Shown in pieces: positions 42,395 to 51,046 of a stretch of 64,000 nt of DNA. Origin of the DNA: Bacteroides caecimuris (GTDB taxonomy: Bacteria; Bacteroidota; Bacteroidia; Bacteroidales; Bacteroidaceae); assembly GCF_001688725.2 (NCBI RefSeq), contig NZ_CP015401.2:3596001-3660000 (forward strand), in the 5' to 3' direction. Below the pieces are notes generated by a model that searched no databases, was not told the origin of the DNA, and worked only from the letters and a program-made list of their open reading frames with translations. Both the position numbers and the translations under genes were made by a program. Positions within the stretch are counted from its first letter, which is position 1; each line of letters begins with the position of its first letter.

Positions 42395-43270
42395 ATGAAT
42401 ATAGAAGATATAAGGAAGATTCCCATTACGGATTTTCTGGCACGGATGGGACATGAGCCGACGGCCCGGAAAGGGAATGAATGGTGGTATTCCGCCCCTT
42501 ATCGGGAAGAACGGACACCGTCGTTCAGGGTGAATATTCTAAAGAATGTGTGGCAGGACTTCGGCATCGGGCGTGGCGGGGATATATTCTCGCTTGCAGG
42601 AGAAATCATTGGCAGCGGTGATTTCAAGTCGCAGGCTAAATTCATTTCGGAATCATTGGGTGGTATTGTTCCGGAAATAGTTTTCCGTCCGAAAGAAAAA
42701 TGTTTCGACACCACACTTGGTGAAGAGAATTGCTTCGTGAATGTACGCATTGAGCCATTGAACAACAAAATCCTGCTCAATTATCTGAAAGAGCGTGGCA
42801 TTTGCAGCGATGTGGCATTGCCAAACTGTGAGGAAGTCAGATATACCTTGCATGGCAAGCGGTATTTCTCCATCGGATTCAGAAACATCAGCGGTGGGTA
42901 TGAGTTGCGCAGCCGCCTGTTCAAGGGCAGTATGTCGCCGAAGGACATATCGCTCATCGACAACGGTTCGGACACCTGTAACATTTTCGAGGGGTTCATT
43001 GACTATCTCTCATGGATGGTGCTCGGCCTGGGATGCGGCGATGACTACCTCGTGCTGAACTCGGTGGCTTTATTGGAACGCTCGTATGGTTTCCTTGACA
43101 AGTACGACCGGGTCAATTGTTACCTGGACCGTGACGAGGCGGGGCGAAGGACACTGGAAGCCCTCCGCAAACGCTACGGCAACAAGATAGAGGACTGTTC
43201 CTCCCTGTACAAGGGATTCAAGGATTTGAACGAATACCTGCAACATTGGGAAGGAATTATTGAACAATAG
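42395..43270 (+). CDS. traP: TraP: primase (Toprim) protein
   Basis: 291 residues. The N-terminal region resembles the CHC2 primase module (ITDFLARMGHEPTARKGNEW, WWYSAPYREERTPSFRVN), but the usual zinc cysteines are not seen. A Toprim domain follows with NIFEGFIDYLSW (catalytic Glu) and NCYLDRDEAGRRTLEAL (DxD). TraP proteins of CTns are DnaG-like primases that may prime complementary-strand synthesis after transfer. That job is complementary to RNA made from the ssDNA-promoter-like hairpins. Confidence 0.83.
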   Translation: MNIEDIRKIPITDFLARMGHEPTARKGNEWWYSAPYREERTPSFRVNILKNVWQDFGIGRGGDIFSLAGEIIGSGDFKSQAKFISESLGGIVPEIVFRPKEKCFDTTLGEENCFVNVRIEPLNNKILLNYLKERGICSDVALPNCEEVRYTLHGKRYFSIGFRNISGGYELRSRLFKGSMSPKDISLIDNGSDTCNIFEGFIDYLSWMVLGLGCGDDYLVLNSVALLERSYGFLDKYDRVNCYLDRDEAGRRTLEALRKRYGNKIEDCSSLYKGFKDLNEYLQHWEGIIEQ

Positions 43271-43287
43271 AAGCAACAACCATTAAA

Positions 43288-43851
43288 ATGACAATGAACA
43301 TGAAAAAAAGAAATAAACAAAATGCGTTTGCCGCTATCTTTTCGGCAATGCTTGCGACTGTAGTGGCAATAGCCTTGGTATCCTGTGACAATGAGCTGGA
43401 TGTGCAGCAGGGATATCCCTTCACGGTGGAAACAATGCCCGTACCCAAACGTATCGTGAAAGGCGAGACCGTGGAAATACGGTGCGAACTCAAACGTGAG
43501 GGACGGTTCTCCGATGCACGGTACACCGTCCGCTATTTCCAGCCTGACGGCAAAGGCTCGCTCCGCATGGACGACGGGATGGTGTTGCTGCCCAACGACC
43601 GTTATCCGCTTGACAGGGAGGTGTTCCGGCTGTACTACACTTCCGAGTGCGAGGACCAACAGAGTATTGACATATATTTCGAGGACAACAGTGCCCCTGC
43701 ACAATTATTCCTGCTTAGTTTTGATTTCAACAACGAGAAAAAGGATGACGCGGAAGATGATACGGGAGGAACCGGCAGAATTCCCCGAACCGGTGGGGAA
43801 CTTGTGAAAAATCCTTTGGTGAACATTGAAACGGTTACGGTATGCGAGTGA
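43288..43851 (+). CDS. traQ: TraQ: DUF3872 lipoprotein
   Basis: 187 residues. N-terminal signal with a lipobox (VVAIALVSCDNELD), then RIVKGETVEIRCELKREGRF and YFEDNSAPAQLFLLSFDFNN, the DUF3872/TraQ signature. Outer-membrane lipoprotein associated with the transfer channel. The start is 43288 or the ATG at 43300. It overlaps the lysozyme gene by 10 nt. Confidence 0.83.
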   Translation: MTMNMKKRNKQNAFAAIFSAMLATVVAIALVSCDNELDVQQGYPFTVETMPVPKRIVKGETVEIRCELKREGRFSDARYTVRYFQPDGKGSLRMDDGMVLLPNDRYPLDREVFRLYYTSECEDQQSIDIYFEDNSAPAQLFLLSFDFNNEKKDDAEDDTGGTGRIPRTGGELVKNPLVNIETVTVCE

Positions 43852-44360
43852 TTGTTGCGGCTATATGCCTGATTCTAACCTGTAACTGTCTGGTGGCTCA
43901 TCCACGGGGAGGCGGTGGCTCGCCTCCCACTGCCACGGAAATCCCTGATTCGCTTTTCGAGAGGGCCATCGCCTGCATCAAGCGGTTCGAGGGTTGGCAT
44001 GGAAACCATCTGCCCTATGTAGGTTGGGGTCACAAACTTTTGCCGGGAGAAAAGTTCAGACCGGATATGAGCAAGGCACAGGCGGATTCATTGCTCAGAG
44101 CGGATTTGAGGAAATTGTGCAGGATGTGCAGCCGTTTTGGAAAAGATGCCCTTTTAGTCGCCACCTTGTCTTATAATGTGGGATATTACCGTGTGGTCGG
44201 CTATGGCAAGATACCTAAGAGCAGGCTTATTCAAAAGCTGGAAGCCGGGGATAGGGATATTTACAACGAGTATGTCTCATTCCGCTGCTACAAGGGGAAA
44301 GTGGTACCGAGCATTGAACGGAGAAGGGAAGTGGAATACATGCTGCTGTTTAAGAAGTAA
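43842..44360 (+). CDS. Lysozyme-like muramidase of the tra operon
   Basis: 172 residues. Signal peptide (VIVAAICLILTCNCLVAH), then a T4-type lysozyme core: ACIKRFEGWHGNHLPYVGWG, with the catalytic Glu in KRFEGW and the YVGWGHKLLPGE loop, and LVATLSYNVGYYRVVGYGKI. It trims peptidoglycan for assembly of the conjugation channel, like VirB1-type hydrolases. It is the last gene of the tra operon, followed by a bidirectional terminator. The usual second Asp is less clear, so mechanism class is tentative. Confidence 0.8.
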   Translation: MRVIVAAICLILTCNCLVAHPRGGGGSPPTATEIPDSLFERAIACIKRFEGWHGNHLPYVGWGHKLLPGEKFRPDMSKAQADSLLRADLRKLCRMCSRFGKDALLVATLSYNVGYYRVVGYGKIPKSRLIQKLEAGDRDIYNEYVSFRCYKGKVVPSIERRREVEYMLLFKK

Positions 44361-44365
44361 AAAAC

Positions 44366-44413
44366 AAGAGGGAGAATCTTTCGGCACCGGGCCGTCAGGT
44401 TCTCCCTCTTTTG
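44366..44413. terminator. Bidirectional terminator ending the tra operon
   Basis: AAGAGGGAGAA pairs with TTCTCCCTCTT around a GC-rich loop, with A and T runs at the sides. It separates the plus-strand tra operon from the convergent DUF3871 gene. Confidence 0.85.
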
Positions 44414-44436
44414 TGATTTCAATGGTATCCATCCGC

Positions 44437-45360
44437 TCAGCCTACCGGTATGACGCCCACGATTTCCGCCTCTTCGGGCAGGCGTGACAACAATAGCTCC
44501 GCCATCGCACCGTTCTGCGGAATCAAAGCCGGAAAGTCCGTCTTACCGGGTTTGTATATCTCCGTAGCGACATTGTAGAGATCCCAGGCGGTAATCTGTC
44601 CCTTTGTCATTACCAGCTTCAGCACCTCTTCCGTGAATACCGATATCTGCCCCTGATTCAAAGGATAGGTTTCCACGGAAGAAGAAAGGTTCTTGTCCGC
44701 GCTGTCGTGGGAAACACGCAATGCCGTCAACAGTCCTATATACATATATATTTCTTCCAAAGAGATAACTCTGCGTTTCAATCTCTGTATCCGTTCGATG
44801 TCCTCGTTCATGTTCACCTCGAAGTTTGCCATCCAGCCATCCACGGTGTCGAACAACTCTTCTGTAGTCACCTTTTTCTTTCCATAATTGCATACGCTTC
44901 TTTCCGGAGAAAGGATGCACTGGTTATGGCAGATTTTCACACAAGGGCCTATGGCCGCCTGTACCCCGTCCTGGTGGTAGGCTACGACAAGCGTGGTCGT
45001 CAGCTCGTCGGTTTCCCAGTCCTTGATGCGGATGGTGGTGAAGATACGGCGGAGTATATGCGCTTCCACCGCCTTTTCCCCGTGGATTTGTTCTACTTGC
45101 GGGAGTATGCTCACGCCGGGTTGTGTCTTGTTCCGGTTCTGGGCGGCGAAGATTTCTTCCACTTCGAAGTCAAGGTTGTGCTTCTCGCAGATATCCATCA
45201 TGCGTTGGATGACCTGGTAATGGTAGATGCCCTGTACCGGGTTGTTGTAGATGTCGTTCTCCTTGTAGGTACGCTGCAATGTATCGAAGTCCATCACTTC
45301 GATTCCGTTCTGCTGGAAATCAAACTGCTGTTGTCTTTCCAATACTGCCAGATTTGCCAT
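44437..45360 (-). CDS. DUF3871 family protein
   Basis: 307 residues. Matches the DUF3871 layout of Bacteroidales elements: NPVQGIYHYQVIQRMMDICE near the start, NKTQPGVSILPQVEQIHGEK, VVAYHQDGVQAAIGPCVKIC and MTKGQITAWDLYNVATEIYK. No signal peptide or catalytic motif, apparently cytoplasmic. It is the last gene of the unit behind hairpin F (after DUF4120 copy 2). Repeated C.HN/C.S motifs may bind a metal. Function unknown. Confidence 0.75.
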   Translation of the reverse strand: MANLAVLERQQQFDFQQNGIEVMDFDTLQRTYKENDIYNNPVQGIYHYQVIQRMMDICEKHNLDFEVEEIFAAQNRNKTQPGVSILPQVEQIHGEKAVEAHILRRIFTTIRIKDWETDELTTTLVVAYHQDGVQAAIGPCVKICHNQCILSPERSVCNYGKKKVTTEELFDTVDGWMANFEVNMNEDIERIQRLKRRVISLEEIYMYIGLLTALRVSHDSADKNLSSSVETYPLNQGQISVFTEEVLKLVMTKGQITAWDLYNVATEIYKPGKTDFPALIPQNGAMAELLLSRLPEEAEIVGVIPVG

Positions 45361-45417
45361 AATCTTGAAGTTTATTAAGTTAATACTATGTTGATGTTAC
45401 TTTTCCTTTTGTTCCGG

Positions 45418-45708
45418 TCAGGTATGTATCTGCCATCCGTGGAACGGTTCCAGTGTGACGGCAAAAGACCTGTCCGGTATTCCGTGATAAAGCAGGCCTC
45501 CCACGATGCCGGTTCTTCCATCGGGATAGCGTTGCGTGAAGCCGAACGAATACGGGGCATGGTCGTAGTAGAGCGATATTTCATTGGGATGGTCGGGATT
45601 CTTCTCCCAGCTTTCCAGCCTGTCCAGGCACTTCTGGAATGAGGTGTCACCGATGGACTCGGCATAGCGTTTTACATTCTCGAAATGTTCTTCATTCAGG
45701 ATTTTCAT
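45418..45708 (-). CDS. DUF4120 family protein (copy 2)
   Basis: 96 residues, paralogous to the protein at 21411-21704. Shared blocks: KRYAESIGD, LYYDHAPYSFGF, GIVGGLLYHGIPDRSFAVTL and FHGWQIHT. It is the first gene behind hairpin F; copy 1 is the last gene behind hairpin D. The flanks of D and F are also near-identical, suggesting duplication of the region. Function unknown. Confidence 0.7.
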   Translation of the reverse strand: MKILNEEHFENVKRYAESIGDTSFQKCLDRLESWEKNPDHPNEISLYYDHAPYSFGFTQRYPDGRTGIVGGLLYHGIPDRSFAVTLEPFHGWQIHT

Positions 45709-45758
45709 GATTTTTACTTTTTATCTGTTAAACACGTCCGGCTCCGGGAGCCGGTATT

Positions 45759-45924
45759 TTTATTTCTCGCCTGCCTGACTGTCCCGTGCCCGTATCCGGC
45801 AAGGTTTGGCGAAAGAAAATACCGCAGCCGCAGCGAGGATGATTTTCTTTCAGCCAACCCCGCAGGGGCCTGACCTTGCAGGATACACAGGGCACGGGGC
45901 TACCTTTGCAGGGTGGGAAATAAA
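45759..45924 (-). promoter_or_regulatory. Long palindrome F: predicted ssDNA promoter
   Basis: Copy F. Outer stem TTTATTTC (45759-45766)/GAAATAAA (45917-45924), then GCCTGC/GCAGGG. The bubble CTGACTGT faces GCTACCTTT, with a perfect TACCTTTG at 45901-45908. Next come CCCGTGCCC/GGGCACGGG, GTATCC/GGATAC and GCAAGGT/ACCTTGC. The TTG at 45876-45878 is 22 nt before the box. An extra CCCC-GCA-GGGG hairpin sits on the right arm. The cap has AAATACCG and GAGGATGATTT. The stem base is 50 nt from the ATG at 45708. Confidence 0.65.
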
Positions 45925-45951
45925 ATAATAGCCCCGTTGTTGCTTGTTCTG

Positions 45952-46470
45952 TCAGGTTCTATTCAATTTTTGCATGAATTCCACCTCAGAACGGATTTTA
46001 TGCTCCAATGCCGTGTATTTTTCTTTTTTCATCCGCAGTTTTTCACGGAACCGTACCAACTGCTCATCCATGCTTTCATCAAAAAACAGATTGTTTGTAC
46101 GTTGGTATTGAATATACTCCCGTTCTTTCCGCTCAGCGATGGAGATTTGGGCTTTGGTGGCTGACAGCCTTGACAGAGCGGAGTTGAAATCGGTACGTAG
46201 TCCGGTGCGCCTGTCATAATAGCTGTAATAGGTATTGATTTGTCTTTTGGGGTACAGGCATTGTAACCTGGCTTCACGCCAGCGGACTACCCAACGGTAA
46301 CGCTCGTGCAGTTCCCTCGGGAGGTCATAAGAATGAAGCCGGACAGGGTTGCCGGCATCATCCTTGCATTCGATGGAAATGAATACCCAGCGTTCAACCC
46401 GCAGTTCACGCTCGGCACGTGCCAGTTCCCTGGCATATTCCATCCAGTCGTCCATTCGTTCCTGTGCCAT
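45952..46470 (-). CDS. Hypothetical accessory protein, 172 residues
   Basis: Helical and highly charged. The N-terminus MAQERMDDWMEYARELARAE is amphipathic; RYRWVVRWREARLQCLYPKR and ALSRLSATKAQISIAERKER are coiled-coil-like. No signal or membrane segment. It is the last of a long unit that begins behind hairpin G, 11 nt after the preceding gene. Possibly nucleic-acid binding given its Arg/Lys content; family not recognised. Confidence 0.55.
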   Translation of the reverse strand: MAQERMDDWMEYARELARAERELRVERWVFISIECKDDAGNPVRLHSYDLPRELHERYRWVVRWREARLQCLYPKRQINTYYSYYDRRTGLRTDFNSALSRLSATKAQISIAERKEREYIQYQRTNNLFFDESMDEQLVRFREKLRMKKEKYTALEHKIRSEVEFMQKLNRT

Positions 46471-46481
46471 ATCGAGAAAGG

Positions 46482-47192
46482 TCAGCTTTCGGTAACTGTT
46501 TCCAGAAATGTCAGGTAAGCGGCAATAGCCTTGTGGCAGCCGGAAAAATCAGGCGTGCGACAACCGCTCTTCTTGTAGAAACGAATGCTCCCGGACTTAT
46601 TCAACCCGCATACATGACGGTTCAATGTCCCTTTGGTCCGTATATGGATTTCAAAGCCGTCTCGTTTGGTTATTTCAAGGAACATATTTGCCGGGATATA
46701 TTCCCCGTTCAGAAATTTCAGTTTCTCCCCGTCCAGTTCCTGTTGCCACTTCACTTCCTCCTGTCTGCGCTTCTCTTCTTCCTGTTCTTTTTGCTCCAAC
46801 CGTCTTTGTTCCTGCTTCTTTTGGTACGCTTCACGGGCTTGCAGCAAACGAGCTGTATCAAGTCCGAGCTCTTTAAAAACACGGATAGACAATAGGGTGA
46901 CATGGTTCCCGTTTTCCGCATCCTGAAGTGTGTTCGCGATCCAGTTTTTGCAATACCCGACAAGTCTTTCTTTTTGTTCCTCCCTGCCAAGCGTTTCCCG
47001 GGAATACTGTCCGCAAGAGAAATAGACGTTCTCGACTTTGCAGACCACATGGAAATAATCATAGTTTTCATTCCCGTATTCATTCTTGTCCGATAACGAG
47101 AGATAGACGTTTTCCGCAAACGCTTCCAGCTCCATATAAGGAGCCACGACGGTATTCCCGTCAAACTTGTATTTCAATACTTTTGCTTTCAT
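46482..47192 (-). CDS. Hypothetical accessory protein, 236 residues
   Basis: Starts MKAKVLKYKFDGNTVVAPYM. The middle region (about 120-160) is a Gln/Glu/Lys coiled-coil (QKKQEQRRLEQKEQEEEKRR). The C-terminus has FEIHIRTKGTLNRHVCGLNK and RTPDFSGCHKAIAAYLTFLE. No known catalytic motif. Cytoplasmic. Between the J-domain gene and the last gene of the unit. Confidence 0.55.
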   Translation of the reverse strand: MKAKVLKYKFDGNTVVAPYMELEAFAENVYLSLSDKNEYGNENYDYFHVVCKVENVYFSCGQYSRETLGREEQKERLVGYCKNWIANTLQDAENGNHVTLLSIRVFKELGLDTARLLQAREAYQKKQEQRRLEQKEQEEEKRRQEEVKWQQELDGEKLKFLNGEYIPANMFLEITKRDGFEIHIRTKGTLNRHVCGLNKSGSIRFYKKSGCRTPDFSGCHKAIAAYLTFLETVTES

Positions 47193-47238
47193 GACTCATT
47201 CTTTTTTTTGACTATTCGTATATACAATCGGTAGTGTT

Positions 47239-48261
47239 TTAATTGGTTTGTATTTGCTTTGCCTGCCATGCCTGATGCGCGATAACGACCTCTTTCCGTT
47301 CCTGTTCCAGCAAAGCCTCCGTCTCCGGGGTATATCCGAGGAACCGGATGTAACCGCCATTATACCCCGTGAGTTTGCACCTCACTCCGGCCTGTTCCAA
47401 CTTGTCAATCCGTTTTTGTGCGTTTTTTGCGCTTGAATACTCTTTCGGCCAGAAATAGTGCTCGCCCTGTGAGCCATAATGGTCTTCCCCGAGTATCATC
47501 TCGCCGATATGCCTCCTGTGTTCGATGAAGCCGAACCGTGCCGTACCCAATGCCTGCCGCAGAGCCTTGTGCGCCGTGCCTTCGGGATGCTTGAACACAT
47601 CCGGCTTGTCCTTTCCCTTGCAGGCGAGTTTCGGCAGTTCCACCTTGTAAGGCTTCCGGTAGCTGCCTATGCCCAATGTCAGGTAGAAATTGGTGTGGAA
47701 ATAGTCCGTCATGGCATCGCTGTCATCGAAGTTATACGACATGACAAAGTCGCAGACATTCATCATCACCTCCTTCGCACGGTCTGTAAGGTCAGGATTC
47801 CGCTCTATGCTGTAGTGGTTGATGGTGTCCTGCACCTTGCCGGATTCCTTGGTGAACGCCTCGAAGTCCGCGCTCATCAGCTTGATGTAAATGGAATTGT
47901 AATTCTCCCGTCTGACGGAGAACCTGTATCTGGGATAGGTTTCCTTGAGCCAGGTCCGCACCAGTTCCACAATCTCGGGAGCGTGCTGTCCCTTGTAATT
48001 GCGACCTTTCCACCGGTATTCGTTATATACATACTCGGCATATTCCTTTGCCGTGGCCCCGGAATAGTCATATTCGTAGCCGGTGGTGTCGGCGGACATA
48101 TTAGTGGAATCCTTCCACACATCATAAAGTTTTTCAAACTCGACGTTCACCTGCTGCATGACGGCAGTGTCACCACCCTTGTCTGGGTGGTGCTGCAATG
48201 CCAGGCGGCGATATTCCTTCTTCAAGTCCGCCAGACTGTGTATGTTCTGAAAATAAGTCAT
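47239..48261 (-). CDS. J-domain (DnaJ-like) accessory protein
   Basis: 340 residues from the ATG at 48261 (MTYFQNIHSLADLKKEYRRL); the longer frame from 48351 is a shadow. The N-terminal about 60 residues are a J domain with intact HPD (LALQHHPDKGGD) and the flanking helices. The rest contains GQHAPEIVELVRTWLKETYP and RYRFSVRRENYNSIYIKLMS, resembling a large-polyvalent-protein-associated domain of mobile elements. J domains stimulate host DnaK, so it probably recruits the chaperone. No Gly/Phe or zinc-finger region, so not canonical DnaJ. Confidence 0.75.
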   Translation of the reverse strand: MTYFQNIHSLADLKKEYRRLALQHHPDKGGDTAVMQQVNVEFEKLYDVWKDSTNMSADTTGYEYDYSGATAKEYAEYVYNEYRWKGRNYKGQHAPEIVELVRTWLKETYPRYRFSVRRENYNSIYIKLMSADFEAFTKESGKVQDTINHYSIERNPDLTDRAKEVMMNVCDFVMSYNFDDSDAMTDYFHTNFYLTLGIGSYRKPYKVELPKLACKGKDKPDVFKHPEGTAHKALRQALGTARFGFIEHRRHIGEMILGEDHYGSQGEHYFWPKEYSSAKNAQKRIDKLEQAGVRCKLTGYNGGYIRFLGYTPETEALLEQERKEVVIAHQAWQAKQIQTN

Positions 48262-48274
48262 AACCGTAAATTTT

Positions 48275-48493
48275 TTATGCCCCTGCAAGGCGATTGATAA
48301 AATATTCCTGATAATCGAGGTCAAGGCCGAGATTGCTGCAAGCGAGTTCAATGTCGCCTTCCCTCAAATCGTCCAGTTCCTGTAACTCACGCAAATGTTG
48401 AAGTTCGGAATCCAGATACTCCTGTGCTTCTGTCTTGTCGCAACCGCATGAGTTGCAGATCAAGGTGATGATGTTTTCTCCCATACTATTCAT
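48275..48493 (-). CDS. Small acidic protein, 72 residues
   Basis: Start at 48493 (MNSMGENIITLICNSCGCDK) overlapping the preceding gene by 8 nt; a second ATG at 48484 is possible. A Cys pair (CNSCGCDK) may bind a metal. The rest is acidic and helical (TEAQEYLDSELQHLRELQEL, REGDIELACSNLGLDLDYQE). Could be a DNA-mimic or adaptor protein; no family recognised. 13 nt ahead of the J-domain gene. Confidence 0.5.
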   Translation of the reverse strand: MNSMGENIITLICNSCGCDKTEAQEYLDSELQHLRELQELDDLREGDIELACSNLGLDLDYQEYFINRLAGA

Positions 48494-49097
48494 TGTTATA
48501 TTCTTTATAGATATTCCGCTTTTCATCATAGTCCCGATTGTTCCACCATTCGTTAGCAGTATTGACAAACGCCTGTGAATTATCGTCCAGCGAATAATCA
48601 CACTCTTTCAATCCCGTAATCCGTTGCATGGTCATGGAATCACAGGATTGCCACCAAACCTGCATTTTTTGGATGAATTCGGCTTTGGAACAAAAATGTA
48701 TATGGCTCTCACACTCGATACACCATTTTCCGTTACAGGCATCCTCCACATCGCTGTGATATTCTTCCGTGTTGGCATCCGCCCAAACCTGTATCTCAAT
48801 CTGTTGAGAACCACATTCACAACAGACATATACTTCCGAATCATCAGACCTTTTCCTAAAAGCCTTGCCGTCATAAAGCGATACGGCACGTTCCACCAGC
48901 AACGTCCGGCTGCATTCCGATAATTCGGTATAGAACCGTTCCGCCGCACCATAAATGGAATTTTCAGCCTGTGCGTTCCATTTTTCCCAAAAGTGCAGGT
49001 AGTCACCTCCGAACACGACTTTACATTCCTCCTTGCTCCATGCGTTCCACATATAGTAGAAGAAGCTGGAGACTGCATTTTCTGCGTGGTATTTCAT
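48486..49097 (-). CDS. Hypothetical acidic protein with zinc-ribbon-like cysteines
   Basis: 203 residues. A CCECGSQQIEIQVWADANTE segment and CNGKWCIECESHIHFCS give paired cysteines suggestive of a zinc ribbon (about 90-135). Trp/Glu-rich, acidic. Starts at 49097, overlapping the previous gene by 4 nt (ATGA). Family not recognised. Within the unit behind hairpin G. Confidence 0.55.
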   Translation of the reverse strand: MKYHAENAVSSFFYYMWNAWSKEECKVVFGGDYLHFWEKWNAQAENSIYGAAERFYTELSECSRTLLVERAVSLYDGKAFRKRSDDSEVYVCCECGSQQIEIQVWADANTEEYHSDVEDACNGKWCIECESHIHFCSKAEFIQKMQVWWQSCDSMTMQRITGLKECDYSLDDNSQAFVNTANEWWNNRDYDEKRNIYKEYNNE

Positions 49098-49684
49098 GAT
49101 TTTTCAGTTTCAGGTTCAACATTCTCTTCGCCTTCCAATTGCCTCCATACGGCATCATACATTTCGTGGAGCCAGTCGATGTTCCTTGCGCCGAGTTCAA
49201 ACGGGCTGTGACATTCCACTTCATAACCGCCTTCCTTCTCTTCGGCAACAACCCTCAGACTGCTGTCTGTCACATGAAGCCCTGTCACTCGACACTCGTA
49301 TGGATCACCGTTTTTGTCGAACCATATCACCCAAACCGGATCGCTCTCCTCTTTTGGAAATCGTATCTCGTTCATGCAGTGGGAATGGAGCAGCTGTCGT
49401 ATCTCGTTTATGATGTCCTCACGCAGTTCCTCGATCCTCCCGCTAAAATAAATGGATGCCGAAGACTCTTTTCCGTTTCTCTGAGTCACGGAAAGCAACT
49501 GCATGTTGGGATGAGTCCCGAATTTCCAGTCCACATCTTCATCATCGAGGATCGTGTGTATATTACCGCCCAGAACCAGCCCGCACTCTTCAGACACCAT
49601 TTGTATTGCTTCCTCTTGGTCTTCAGCCACTACCGTGTAAGTGCCCTCGAAGGCATACCTTACTCTTACATCATACTTTGCCAT
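49094..49684 (-). CDS. Hypothetical acidic protein, 196 residues
   Basis: Starts MAKYDVRVRYAFEGTYTVVA, with a beta-rich N-terminal domain followed by KESSASIYFSGRIEELREDI and WLHEMYDAVWRQLEGEENVE. Strongly acidic overall. No signal peptide or known catalytic residues. It is coupled to the next gene by an ATGA overlap and lies 37 nt after the 309-residue gene. Function unknown. Confidence 0.55.
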   Translation of the reverse strand: MAKYDVRVRYAFEGTYTVVAEDQEEAIQMVSEECGLVLGGNIHTILDDEDVDWKFGTHPNMQLLSVTQRNGKESSASIYFSGRIEELREDIINEIRQLLHSHCMNEIRFPKEESDPVWVIWFDKNGDPYECRVTGLHVTDSSLRVVAEEKEGGYEVECHSPFELGARNIDWLHEMYDAVWRQLEGEENVEPETEKS

Positions 49685-49721
49685 AATTCTTATGATTTGA
49701 TTGTTTGTAATTGATTTAACA

Positions 49722-50651
49722 TTAAGAGACTATGCTGACCGTGTTGTTGAAAAACGAATCGTCCACGCCATACACATGCTGTATGGAACAGTCATACTTG
49801 GAGCGTTCGTCATCCAGACGAAACCGGAAGCCGTTACAGCCTTTGACCTCCAGCTTGAGCTTCACATCCTGTTTCAGTTCCATTTCAAGAAGACTTCCGC
49901 CGCCATACGTGGAACTGAACAGCCCGCAACAGTTCCCTTTGGGGATAATGACCTCTTTCAGCGAGAAGTCTGCATCATACAACTCTTTCAGACTTACCTT
50001 TCCGATATAGGTCAGCAGGTTCGCGCCGCAACAGGAATTGATAAGTTCCTCGTAGAATTGCTCGTATGAGACCTGTTCTTTCCCGTTCCTTCTTTTCCGG
50101 TTCGGGAAACGCCCGTAAACTTTGTAGCCGTGGCTCGTCAGCAGTTTCTTTACTTGCGCCGGATTGAGGTTCAGGCTGTCTACCATGTCCCCGAAATAGG
50201 ATTCCTCGTAACTGTAACCGCCCTGCGATTCAAACCAGTTGGAGTTGATGCAGTCGTAGTCGGAAAGCATCTCCACCCGGATGGGAATGTCATCCGTGTA
50301 CCTTATCAGGTCTTTCACTACGTCCGAATCGTTCCTGCTGTAAATCTCGTCCCGGATTGCATCCTCATGTTCATCGAAAAAGGCATCGACCTCGTGTTCG
50401 TCAAAGTCGTTGAATACAAAGCATTCTTCTTTCAGCTTTTCCATAATCCCATGAACAGCTTCATATTCCGCATCGCCATACCATTCGCCCGCCTTTTCCC
50501 ACAGGCAATCGCAATTCCGCCTGTCCAGACATTTCCGGATGATGTCAAGGTGGTTGTCAAGGTTGTCGTTATAATCCGTCCATACCAGCGTGTAGGATGG
50601 TTCCATGAGGGATTTCACGAAATCCAACGTAAGCGTTCTCTGTTCTTCCAT
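49722..50651 (-). CDS. Hypothetical strongly acidic protein, 309 residues
   Basis: The N-terminal half is extremely acidic (DEHEVDAFFDEHEDAIRDEI, NDSDVVKDLIRYTDDIPIRV), with an inserted Cys pair (RRNCDCLWEKAGEWYGDAEY). The C-terminal half has a beta-rich segment (LKEVIIPKGNCCGLFSSTYG, SLLEMELKQDVKLKLEVKGC). Charge pattern is compatible with DNA mimicry, as for antirestriction proteins, but no similarity is claimed. Member of the unit behind hairpin G. Confidence 0.55.
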   Translation of the reverse strand: MEEQRTLTLDFVKSLMEPSYTLVWTDYNDNLDNHLDIIRKCLDRRNCDCLWEKAGEWYGDAEYEAVHGIMEKLKEECFVFNDFDEHEVDAFFDEHEDAIRDEIYSRNDSDVVKDLIRYTDDIPIRVEMLSDYDCINSNWFESQGGYSYEESYFGDMVDSLNLNPAQVKKLLTSHGYKVYGRFPNRKRRNGKEQVSYEQFYEELINSCCGANLLTYIGKVSLKELYDADFSLKEVIIPKGNCCGLFSSTYGGGSLLEMELKQDVKLKLEVKGCNGFRFRLDDERSKYDCSIQHVYGVDDSFFNNTVSIVS

Positions 50652-50741
50652 TTTTCTTTACCTGTGTACGGCAGGGTTCTGTTTCCCGTACATACCGTTA
50701 TAAATGACAGAAGCGACCTTCCGGCCGCCTCCGTATTACTA

Positions 50742-51029
50742 TTACCCATACAGTTCTTTCACTATCTCGTCATACCTTTCCTTTACCATCTCCGTCTTAC
50801 GGTTGAAGTGAAAATATGCGGTGTACCTGTAACCGGTACTTGGCTCTCCGCCGCATTGTCGTATTGCCGTGTCAATATCCCAGTCAATATCACCAATGCC
50901 GAGTGATATGCTTGTGCCTTGCAACAGACAACGGGCAAGCCGGAGCGCGGAATCCTTCTTGTTTTCCTTGCGAAGCCTGTCGAAAGCCATCATTGCAATT
51001 TGCCGGTTTGAAATCTTCAACTCTTCCAT
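50742..51029 (-). CDS. Hypothetical protein, 95 residues
   Basis: Starts MEELKISNRQIAMMAFDRLR, with a helical N-terminus and a conserved-looking GTSISLGIGDIDWDIDTAIR, then GGEPSTGYRYTAYFHFNRKT. No signal peptide. The stop is 90 nt from the next start, a gap with no recognisable signal. Family not recognised. Confidence 0.5.
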   Translation of the reverse strand: MEELKISNRQIAMMAFDRLRKENKKDSALRLARCLLQGTSISLGIGDIDWDIDTAIRQCGGEPSTGYRYTAYFHFNRKTEMVKERYDEIVKELYG

Positions 51030-51046
51030 ATATTCATCTGTTTGGG

